Translations under genes and position numbers: made by a program
Notes under the pieces: model-generated
Databases searched by the model: none
Told to the model about the DNA's origin: nothing
Seen by the model: only the letters and a program-made list of their open reading frames with translations
Origin: Achromobacter veterisilvae
GTDB taxonomy: Bacteria; Pseudomonadota; Gammaproteobacteria; Burkholderiales; Burkholderiaceae_B
Reading direction: 5' to 3'
Length of the DNA: 34,753 nucleotides
Assembly (NCBI RefSeq): GCF_900496975.1
Contig: NZ_UFQC01000054.1
Location: forward strand, 1-34,753
Shown here: positions 29,127 through 34,753 of the stretch, piece after piece
Layout: the number at the start of each line of letters is the position of its first letter
Numbering within the stretch: position 1 is the first letter of the stretch

Positions 29127-30335
29127 CACCCCGCAATCGCGCGGCAGCGTCGCCGCCCAGAACAGCAGCGCCGCCAGGCTGATGCCCGCGCCCAGCGCGC
29201 ACACCCCCAGCCAGCCGGCCTGCGCGTAGGCCGCCGTCGACGCGATCGACCCCAGGCCGCTGCCCACGGCATAGAACATCATGTAGCCGCCCACCAGGCG
29301 GCTGTGCGCTTGCGCGCTGATACCGAAGACCATCGTCTGGTTGGTGACGTGCAGGGCCTGCAAGGCGACATCCAGGATCAGCACGCCCAGCGCCAGCGCC
29401 CACAGGCTCTGCTCCAGGAAGGCGATCGGCACCCAGGACAGGCACAGCAGCGCCAGGCCCGCGGCGGTCGTGCGTTCGCCGTGCCCGCGGTCGGCCAGCC
29501 GCCCGGCGCGCGCGGCCATCAGCACCCCCGCCACGCCCACCAGTCCGAACGATCCCACCGCGGTGTGCGTCAACGAATGGGGCGGCGCGCTCAACGGCAG
29601 CACCAGCGCGGTCCAGAACGCGCTGAACGCGGCGAACATCAACAAGGCGATCGTGCCGCGCACGCGCAGGACGCGTTCGGTCGCGAGCAAGGCATAGAGC
29701 GAGCGCAGCAATGCCCAATAGCCCAGGTCGGCCGTGGGCAGGCGGCGTCGCGGCAAACGGCGGGCCAGCACCGCCGCGAGCGCGGCCGCCAGCGCCGCCG
29801 ACACGAGGTACACCGCGCGCCAGCCCCACGCGTCCGCCACCGCGCCGGCCAGCACGCGCGCCAGCAACAGGCCGATCACCACCCCGCCCTGCGCCGCCCC
29901 GACCACGCGGCCGCGCTCGCCGGGCGCGGCCAGCGCCGCGGACAGGGCAAGCAGGCCCTGCGTCATGGCCGTTCCCAGCAGGCCCAGCGCGACCATGCCC
30001 ACCAGCAGCCAGGGCGCGTTCGCCGACAGCGCGACGGCGGCCAGCGCCAGGACCAGCAGCGCCAGTTGCCCGATCATCAGGCGGCGGCGGTCCAGCAGGT
30101 CGCCCAGCGGCACCACGAACAGCAGCGCCAGCGCGCAGCCTAGCTGGGTGGCCGTCACGACGATGCCCACCGCCGCCTCGGCCATGCCGAACTCGCGGCC
30201 GATGGCGTCCAGCAAGGGCTGCGCGTAATACACATTGGCCACGCTCAGGGCGCAGGCGACCGCCAGCAGCAGGATCAGCGAACGGGGCGTGCGGGCGCCG
30301 GGCCCGGGAACGGAAAGGTCGGACGGGGCAGGCAC
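29100..30335 (-). CDS. MFS transporter
   Basis: This 411-residue protein has twelve likely membrane helices and the major-facilitator loop motif GDLLDRRRLMIGQ between helices 2 and 3. The N-terminal part, ALSVANVYYAQPLLDAIGREFG, is typical of a small drug/metabolite efflux subgroup. It should be an inner-membrane proton-coupled exporter. The last eight residues (GWVKRESP) and the stop are encoded inside the hairpin element, so the original C-terminus was probably different. It is divergent from an HxlR regulator, its likely repressor. ATG 30335 gives a proline-rich cytoplasmic start before helix 1. Substrate is unknown. Confidence 0.9.
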   Translation of the reverse strand: MPAPSDLSVPGPGARTPRSLILLLAVACALSVANVYYAQPLLDAIGREFGMAEAAVGIVVTATQLGCALALLFVVPLGDLLDRRRLMIGQLALLVLALAAVALSANAPWLLVGMVALGLLGTAMTQGLLALSAALAAPGERGRVVGAAQGGVVIGLLLARVLAGAVADAWGWRAVYLVSAALAAALAAVLARRLPRRRLPTADLGYWALLRSLYALLATERVLRVRGTIALLMFAAFSAFWTALVLPLSAPPHSLTHTAVGSFGLVGVAGVLMAARAGRLADRGHGERTTAAGLALLCLSWVPIAFLEQSLWALALGVLILDVALQALHVTNQTMVFGISAQAHSRLVGGYMMFYAVGSGLGSIASTAAYAQAGWLGVCALGAGISLAALLFWAATLPRDCGVGWVKRESP

Positions 30336-30350
30336 GACGGCCTCCTATTT

Positions 30351-30401
30351 GGTTTCATTACAAAACCAGAATACTAGGTTTTACGGTTTTATAATGCAAC
30401 C
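30351..30401. promoter_or_regulatory. GGTTT/AAACC repeat region and -10 before the HxlR gene
   Basis: GGTTT 30351-30355 with AAACC 30363-30367, GGTTTT 30377-30382, and GGTT 30385-30388 with AACC 30398-30401 make a cluster of dyads. TATAAT at 30390-30395 is a perfect -10 hexamer for the HxlR gene. The cluster suits HxlR binding and shared control of the divergent MFS gene. Confidence 0.5.
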
Positions 30402-30448
30402 GAAAAATCCGCTTTTCGTCGTTGACCTCCCTACCGCAAGGACCCGAT

Positions 30449-30901
30449 ATGGTTAAACGCACAAGCCTTGAAGGCGCCGCCTGTCCGGTGGCGCGCTCGC
30501 TGGATGCGATCGGCGATTGGTGGTCGCTGCTGATCGTGCGCGACGCCTTCGACGGACTGCGGCGTTTCGGGGAATTCCAGAAAAGCCTGGGCGTGGCCAA
30601 GAACATCCTCAGCGACCGGCTGCGCACGCTGGTGGCGCACGGCATCCTGGCCGTGGCTCCCGCTTCCGACGGCAGCGCCTACCAGGAGTACGTGCTGACG
30701 GACAAGGGCCGGGCGCTCTTCCCGGTGATCGTCGGCCTGCGCCAATGGGGCGAAGACCATTACTACGCCTCGGCCGAACCCCATTCCACGCTGATCGACC
30801 GCAAGCGCGGCCAGCCCGTGCGCCGGCTGGAAGTCCGCGCGCAGGACGGCCGCCCGATCGGTCCGGAGGACACCGTCGTGCAGAAGACGGCGGCGGCCTA
30901 G
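30449..30901 (+). CDS. HxlR-family regulator
   Basis: This 150-residue protein is a winged-helix HxlR regulator. The conserved cysteine is C12 in EGAACPVARSLDAIGDWWSLLIVRDAF. The HTH follows with FGEFQKSLGVAKNILSDRLRTLVAHGIL and the wing has YQEYVLTDKGRALFPVI. Family members often sense electrophiles or redox change through that cysteine. AAGGA lies before ATG 30449; a TTG at 30422 would be too early. It is divergent from the MFS gene, its probable target. It ends 20 bases from the stop of the convergent flavoprotein gene. Confidence 0.93.
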   Translation: MVKRTSLEGAACPVARSLDAIGDWWSLLIVRDAFDGLRRFGEFQKSLGVAKNILSDRLRTLVAHGILAVAPASDGSAYQEYVLTDKGRALFPVIVGLRQWGEDHYYASAEPHSTLIDRKRGQPVRRLEVRAQDGRPIGPEDTVVQKTAAA

Positions 30902-30921
30902 GGGCCGCGCGAGGCGCCTTC

Positions 30922-31896
30922 CTATGCCGACAGGCCCTGCCCTGGCCACTGCCCGGTCGCCAGCGATGCCGGCGAATAGGCGTTGAAGCGCCAGCGCAAG
31001 GCCAGCGCGCCCGGCCGGAACGCCACGCGGCGCGCATGCACCCGCCACAGCCGCTCGGCGCCCTCGAACTGCGCGATCTCGGGGCTGTCCAGGATCACTT
31101 CCGCGCGCCCCGAAAGCTGTAGCACGCCGCCGCGCTCGAAGTCGATGAAGAGCAGTCCCGCACGCGGGTTGAGCACCATATTGCCCAGCGTGTTGAAAAA
31201 ACGGTTGCCCGAAAAATCGGGAATGGTCAGCACGTTGCCGTCCACCCGGACGAAGCCGGGCCTGCCTCCCCGGTGCGACACGTCGACGGCGCGCGAGCCG
31301 GCGTCCGCGTAGCTCGCGACGAACAGGGTATCGGACCGCGCAATCAGTTGGCGAGCGGCATCGTCCAGCCCGTCGCGCTCTTGCGGCGCGCCGGCGAAGC
31401 GCAGGGCGGGCGAGCGGGAAAAATGGAAATCCCGCGACTGGATGTACTTCGGGCAATTGCCGAAGGATTGCGCCACGGCCACCTCGAAGCGCTTGCCGTC
31501 CCAGGCCGAGATGCGGCCGTTCACGCGGTTGCGCCGGCGCGTGTGCAACTCGATTCCCAGCAGACCCACCGGCCGGTCCGGCCCCAGGCCCGCGAGCACG
31601 GGATCGTCGGCATCGGGCATGGCGGCCACGCGCAGGACGCGGGGATCGGGCGACGCCGCGAAGCCGGGCTGCCCTTCCAGCACGCCGGCCCAGGGATCGC
31701 CCTGCGCGTCCACCGCGCCCACCACCAGGAACGGCAGTTGCGCGAAGAATTCGCGGTGCTGGTCCGGCATGTAGTCGCGGATGACCTTGCGCCCGGCCTG
31801 TTCCATGCGTTCGGCGACGCCCGCGTGCCGCTGCAGCAGGGTTTCGCCCGCATGCCAGGGCGACGGCGCGTCGACGGTTGTTCCGGTGGTCGGCAT
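30922..31896 (-). CDS. Pyridoxamine 5'-phosphate oxidase-like FMN-binding protein
   Basis: This 324-residue protein belongs to the PNPOx-like split-barrel flavoproteins. Blocks seen are FLVVGAVDAQGDPWAGVLEG, DTLFVASYADAGSRAVDVSHRGGRPGFVRV, LTIPDFSGNRFFNTLGNMVLNPRAGLLFIDF and GGVLQLSGRAEVI. It has two barrel-like halves. It should bind FMN or heme-like cofactor in the cytoplasm; the reaction is unknown. I chose ATG 31896 because AAGGAG stands seven bases before it; ATG 31929 also exists and overlaps the stop of the truncated GST gene. It is downstream of that GST remnant and two LysR genes on the same strand. Confidence 0.82.
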   Translation of the reverse strand: MPTTGTTVDAPSPWHAGETLLQRHAGVAERMEQAGRKVIRDYMPDQHREFFAQLPFLVVGAVDAQGDPWAGVLEGQPGFAASPDPRVLRVAAMPDADDPVLAGLGPDRPVGLLGIELHTRRRNRVNGRISAWDGKRFEVAVAQSFGNCPKYIQSRDFHFSRSPALRFAGAPQERDGLDDAARQLIARSDTLFVASYADAGSRAVDVSHRGGRPGFVRVDGNVLTIPDFSGNRFFNTLGNMVLNPRAGLLFIDFERGGVLQLSGRAEVILDSPEIAQFEGAERLWRVHARRVAFRPGALALRWRFNAYSPASLATGQWPGQGLSA

Positions 31897-31928
31897 GATT
31901 GCGCTCCTTGCGGCCGAGGCGGCCGCCA

Positions 31929-32081
31929 TCAGGCGGGACGCTTGTGCTCGCCTCCGCGCAGGTCCACGTCCACCTTCCGGTGCGGCACGTCCAGCAGGGA
32001 CAGCATGAGCGCCACGCGATGCGCATGGCCGGACAGCGGAAAACTGTAGAACGTCAGGGTCGAAGGCTGGGCGGTAGGCAT
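31929..32081 (-). pseudogene. Truncated glutathione S-transferase, N-terminal fragment only
   Basis: The 50-residue product has the start of a GST thioredoxin-like domain: TLTFYSFPLSGHAHRVALMLSLLDVPHRKVDVDLRGGEHKRPA, where normal enzymes continue with a phrase like FLALNPLGQVPVL. A TGA ends it there. None of the three frames resumes GST sequence before the PNPOx-like gene starts 33 bases on. About three quarters of the enzyme, including the glutathione-binding loop and helical domain, is missing. An internal deletion joined to the next gene is the simplest reading. A weak GGAAG precedes ATG 32081, and an operator-like palindrome remains upstream. Confidence 0.7.
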
Positions 32082-32152
32082 GGGGTTTCTTCCAAGTGGG
32101 AGGCAGGCCCCATCTTGGACCGGCGCCGGCCGCAAGTGAACGGCCAGCCGCG

Positions 32153-32167
32153 GCAAGACAGTCTTGC
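32153..32167. promoter_or_regulatory. GCAAGACAGTCTTGC palindrome before the truncated GST
   Basis: GCAAGAC and GTCTTGC are perfect 7-base arms around one A. The site is about 72-86 bases upstream of the GST fragment start and 20 bases past the stop of the second LysR gene. It fits an operator for the LysR protein encoded just upstream. Confidence 0.45.
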
Positions 32168-32187
32168 GCCCCGTGAAAGAAAGCGGC

Positions 32188-33090
32188 CTAGGGCAGCGCG
32201 GCCAGATCGCGGCGCAGGGCCTCGACGCAGAATTCGACGAAGCTGCGCACCTTGGCCGAACTCTTGCGGCCTTCCGGATACACCACGTGCACGGGCAGCG
32301 GCGGCAGTTCGAAGTCGCGCAGCACCACCTGCAAGGCGCCGGTGGCGAGGTGCCGCGCCACCTGGTAGGACACCACCTGCGTCAGGCCCCAGCCCTCGCA
32401 CGCCGCCAGCACCGCGGCCTGGAAGGAGGTCACCGTCAGTTGCGAATCCACCCTCACGCGCCTGGGTTCGCCGTCCTGCTGGAAGCGCCATTGCGGCCCG
32501 CGCCCTTCCATCGCCGCGGTGATCGTGCAGTAGCGCTGCAAGGCGTCCGGGTTCTCGGGCACGCCGTGCTGGCGCAGGAAGGCGGGCGCGGCGCACACGA
32601 CGCGGCGCACCTGGCCCACCGGCACGGCCGTCAGGGTGGAATCGGGCAAGGCGCCGATGCGCACGGCCACGTCGATGCCTTCGTCCAGCAGGTTCACCAC
32701 GCGGTCCACCAGCAGCGTGCGCACCGACACTTCGCGGTGCGCGCGCAGGTATCCCAGCACGGCGGGCATGACGTGCAGTTCGCCGAAGAGCGCGGGCGCG
32801 GTGATGCTGAGCGCGCCGCGCGGGGCGGCCATCGCGCCGGCCGCGGCGTCGTCGGCCTGCTCCACTTCCTCCAGGATGCGGCGGCAGTCGGCGGCATAGC
32901 GCTGGCCGGCCTCGGTCAGGCGCAGGCTTCGGGTGGTGCGCACGAGCAGCAAGGCGCCCAGCCGGCGCTCCAGCGCCGCCACGCTGCGCGTGACGGTGGG
33001 CGCCGACATTTCCAGGCGCCGGGCGGCGGCGGCGAAGCTCTGCGCCTCGGCCACCGCCAGGAACACGGTCATTTCATGGAATCGGTTCAT
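32188..33090 (-). CDS. LysR-family regulator (second of a tandem pair)
   Basis: This 300-residue regulator starts MNRFHEMTVFLAVAEAQSFAAAARRLEMSAPTVTRSVAALERRLG, a LysR HTH of the common type with TRSLRLTEAGQRYA after it. The effector domain includes RGALSITAPALFGELHVMPAVL and VRIGALPDSTLTAVPVG. Its start overlaps the stop of the upstream LysR gene by four bases (ATGA at 33087-33090). Regulators of this subgroup are often next to GST or oxidoreductase genes, which fits the GST remnant and flavoprotein downstream. The inducer is unknown. Confidence 0.92.
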   Translation of the reverse strand: MNRFHEMTVFLAVAEAQSFAAAARRLEMSAPTVTRSVAALERRLGALLLVRTTRSLRLTEAGQRYAADCRRILEEVEQADDAAAGAMAAPRGALSITAPALFGELHVMPAVLGYLRAHREVSVRTLLVDRVVNLLDEGIDVAVRIGALPDSTLTAVPVGQVRRVVCAAPAFLRQHGVPENPDALQRYCTITAAMEGRGPQWRFQQDGEPRRVRVDSQLTVTSFQAAVLAACEGWGLTQVVSYQVARHLATGALQVVLRDFELPPLPVHVVYPEGRKSSAKVRSFVEFCVEALRRDLAALP

Positions 33091-34037
33091 GGTTCGCGGA
33101 CTCCCGCAAGGGCGGCCGCGCGCCTGCCCGCCGCTTGCCCTCCCGGCGCCGCCTTCAAGGCGGCAAGGCTGTCGCCGACGCATTGCCGCAGGATCTCCTC
33201 CAGCGCGGCCGGCACCGGGTCCAGTTGCGCGCTGCCCCGGTAGAGCGACAGGACAATCGTGGGCAGCCCCGGCAAGCCCTGTTCGCCGGGCGCCATCGCG
33301 CGCACCGTGGCGGGCAGCCCCAAGGGCGTGCGCACGGCCAGCCCCAGACCGGCCGACACCGCCGCCCACAGGCCCGCGAGGCTGGGGCTGGTGAAGGCCG
33401 GCGACCAGGCGATGCCGGCGCGGTCCAGGGCCTCGGTCGCGCCGCTGCGGAACAGACACGGCGCTTCGAACGCGGCCAGCGGCAGCACCCCGTCCGCGTC
33501 CAGCGCGGGCGCCGGATCCGCGGGCCCGATCCAGCACATGGCCAGCTCCGCCAGCCGCCGCGCATGCGGCAGGCGCGCGCCGTGGTCCCAGGCGAGCGCG
33601 ATGTCGAGCTGGCCCACGGCAATGCGGTCCAGCAGATCGGCGTTGCGGGCGACCCGGGCCTCGATCTTCACCCGGGGATGCGTCCGCGCGAACCGGCCCA
33701 GCACCTGGGGCAGCAGCATCTCGCCGAAGTCCTCCTGCATGCCGAGCCGCACCTTGCCCTGCAATTGCGCGCCGCGCACGGCCCGCGAGGCCTGGTCGTT
33801 CAGTTCGAGCAGGCGCCGCGCGTAGGCCAGCATGGTCTCGCCGGCGTCGGTCAGGGCCAGGCCCCGCCCCGCCTTGCGCAGCAGCGGCACCCCCGCCTGC
33901 TCTTCGAGCTTTTTCAACTGGGCGCTGACGGCGGAAGTGGAACGGCCCAGCCGGTCGGCCGCCCGGCCGTAGCTGCCCAGGTCGACGCCCGCGACAAAGC
34001 TGCGCAGCACCTCCAGATCGAACGTTGCTGGCCTCAT
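33087..34037 (-). CDS. LysR-family regulator (first of a tandem pair)
   Basis: This 316-residue protein has the LysR HTH FDLEVLRSFVAGVDLGSYGRAADRLGRSTSAVSAQLKKLEEQAG and LRKAGRGLALTDAGETMLAYARRLL. The effector domain contains GKVRLGMQEDFGEMLLPQVLGRFARTHP and LDIALAWDH. It is only distantly like the second LysR protein, so the pair is not a recent duplication. It is divergent from the MFS gene at 34149 and overlaps the next LysR gene. Control of the divergent MFS transporter is likely. Confidence 0.92.
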   Translation of the reverse strand: MRPATFDLEVLRSFVAGVDLGSYGRAADRLGRSTSAVSAQLKKLEEQAGVPLLRKAGRGLALTDAGETMLAYARRLLELNDQASRAVRGAQLQGKVRLGMQEDFGEMLLPQVLGRFARTHPRVKIEARVARNADLLDRIAVGQLDIALAWDHGARLPHARRLAELAMCWIGPADPAPALDADGVLPLAAFEAPCLFRSGATEALDRAGIAWSPAFTSPSLAGLWAAVSAGLGLAVRTPLGLPATVRAMAPGEQGLPGLPTIVLSLYRGSAQLDPVPAALEEILRQCVGDSLAALKAAPGGQAAGRRAAALAGVREP

Positions 34038-34148
34038 TCAATCATCCTGTTTTTCAAAACCATACATACATAAATTACCGATTTTCGGAATGATGTTAGA
34101 AGCGCACACTGGGCCCCGTCAATCCTCTTCCGGCCCCAGGAGCCCCGC

Positions 34149-34753
34149 ATGTCCCTGTCCTCCTCCCCCGCGCTGCCCCCTTCGGCCGCGCTCGACCGCC
34201 CCGCCCACCGCTGGAAGGTGCTGGCCGTGGGCGTTGCCGCGAACGCCGCCTTTTCCGCCGCGGCGGCGGGCCTGCCCGCCACCGCGGTGTTCATGCGCGC
34301 GGACTACCGGCTGGACAACGGCCAATTGGGATTGGCGCTGGGCCTGCTGGGGCTGGGCGTCGCGCTGTTCGAGCTTCCGTGGGGCATGCTGGCCGACCGC
34401 TGGGGCGACCGCCCGGTGCTGCTGGCCGGCCTGGGCGCCACGGCCGCCGCGCTGGCCTGGATGAGCGGGTACGCGGCGCCCGCTGCCGGCGCCGCGCCCG
34501 GCCTGGGACTGCTGGCGCTGGGACTGGTGCTGGTCGGCATGCTGGGCGGCAGCGTCAACGGCGCCAGCGGCCGCGCGGTGATGGCGTGGTTCGATGAAGG
34601 CGAGCGCGGCCTGGCGATGAGCATCCGGCAGACGGCGGTGCCGCTGGGCGGCGGGCTGGGCGCGCTGCTGCTGCCCTGGCTGGCGGCCCGCGCCGGCTTC
34701 GGCGCGGTGTTCGGCGCGCTGGCCCTGATGTCCGCCGCGGCCGCGCTGCTGAC
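34149..34753 (+). CDS. MFS transporter (partial, cut by window end)
   Basis: The first 201 residues of a major-facilitator transporter are present. After a short alanine/proline-rich N-terminus, the first helix is VLAVGVAANAAFSAAAAGLPATAVFM. The motif-A loop is LPWGMLADRWGDRPVLLAG, and SIRQTAVPLGGGLGALLLPWLA marks helices 5-6. AGGAG lies eight bases before ATG 34149. The gene is divergent from the first LysR gene across about 110 bases that include the AT-rich stretch near 34050-34090. The substrate is unknown and the C-terminal half is outside the window. Confidence 0.85.
   Translation, partial: MSLSSSPALPPSAALDRPAHRWKVLAVGVAANAAFSAAAAGLPATAVFMRADYRLDNGQLGLALGLLGLGVALFELPWGMLADRWGDRPVLLAGLGATAAALAWMSGYAAPAAGAAPGLGLLALGLVLVGMLGGSVNGASGRAVMAWFDEGERGLAMSIRQTAVPLGGGLGALLLPWLAARAGFGAVFGALALMSAAAALL

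Noticed and set aside
28949..29182. A 77-residue ORF inside the hairpin region
   Set aside because: It is translation of the inverted repeat with no ribosome site or family pattern; the same repeat gives similar peptides on the other strand.
25111..29829. A 1572-codon open frame on the minus strand across the acyl-CoA genes and the hairpin element
   Set aside because: It is antisense to two clear enzyme genes, is low-complexity in Gly, Ala, His, Arg and Val, and shows no domain; it is a product of third-position GC bias.

Overview
The window is GC-rich, tightly packed DNA that reads as a chromosomal segment of an Alcaligenaceae betaproteobacterium, most likely Achromobacter or a close Bordetella relative. 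The strongest clues are the denitrification proteins. After removal of a 24-residue signal peptide, the copper nitrite reductase numbers exactly like the Achromobacter xylosoxidans enzyme. The quinol NO reductase has its metal-site residues at positions I recall for the A. xylosoxidans enzyme. Bug-type receptors, class III CoA-transferases and many LysR, MocR and Crp/Fnr regulators fit the same family. No rRNA, tRNA, CRISPR array or insertion sequence is visible.

Layout. 1-4666: tail of an unknown gene, a thioredoxin-like protein, two EamA transporters, a GNAT acetyltransferase and a divergent MocR regulator. 4641-10534: a five-gene minus-strand operon (Bug receptor, CoA-transferase, MFE-2-type SDR, thiolase, MaoC hydratase) with a divergent LysR gene that has no normal start codon upstream of its DNA-binding domain. 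10527-14578: two LysE exporters, a small membrane protein, a DUF72 protein and glutathione reductase. 14587-17250: a stand-alone E1 pyruvate dehydrogenase gene behind a palindrome-rich control region. 17488-23205: a denitrification block of cytochrome c, nirK, an NnrR-like regulator, nirV and quinol-dependent norB. 23432-28947: MarR regulator plus Asp/Glu racemase-like protein, then a Crp-family regulator divergent from an acyl-CoA synthetase and acyl-CoA dehydrogenase. 28947-29126: a 180-bp hairpin element. 29100-34753: MFS transporter, HxlR regulator, PNPOx-like flavoprotein, a truncated glutathione S-transferase, two overlapping LysR genes and the start of another MFS transporter.

How the genes work together. 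NirK reduces nitrite to NO in the periplasm, probably fed by the small cytochrome c, and NorB turns NO into N2O using quinol. The regulator between them carries the NnrR-like recognition helix and a matching dyad lies in front of nirK. The CoA operon could import, activate and shorten an unsaturated or hydroxylated acid through (R)-3-hydroxyacyl-CoA. Eight of nine convergent gene pairs abut or overlap; only the ninth has space, and it holds the large hairpin.

No clearly new multi-gene system was found. The best leads are the NnrR-like protein with a C-terminal cysteine cluster, the hairpin element that supplies the end of a coding sequence, the apparent ATC start of a LysR gene, the operators in front of aceE and the acyl-CoA synthetase, and the truncated GST. 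All functional calls come from reading motifs by eye; no database search was run.
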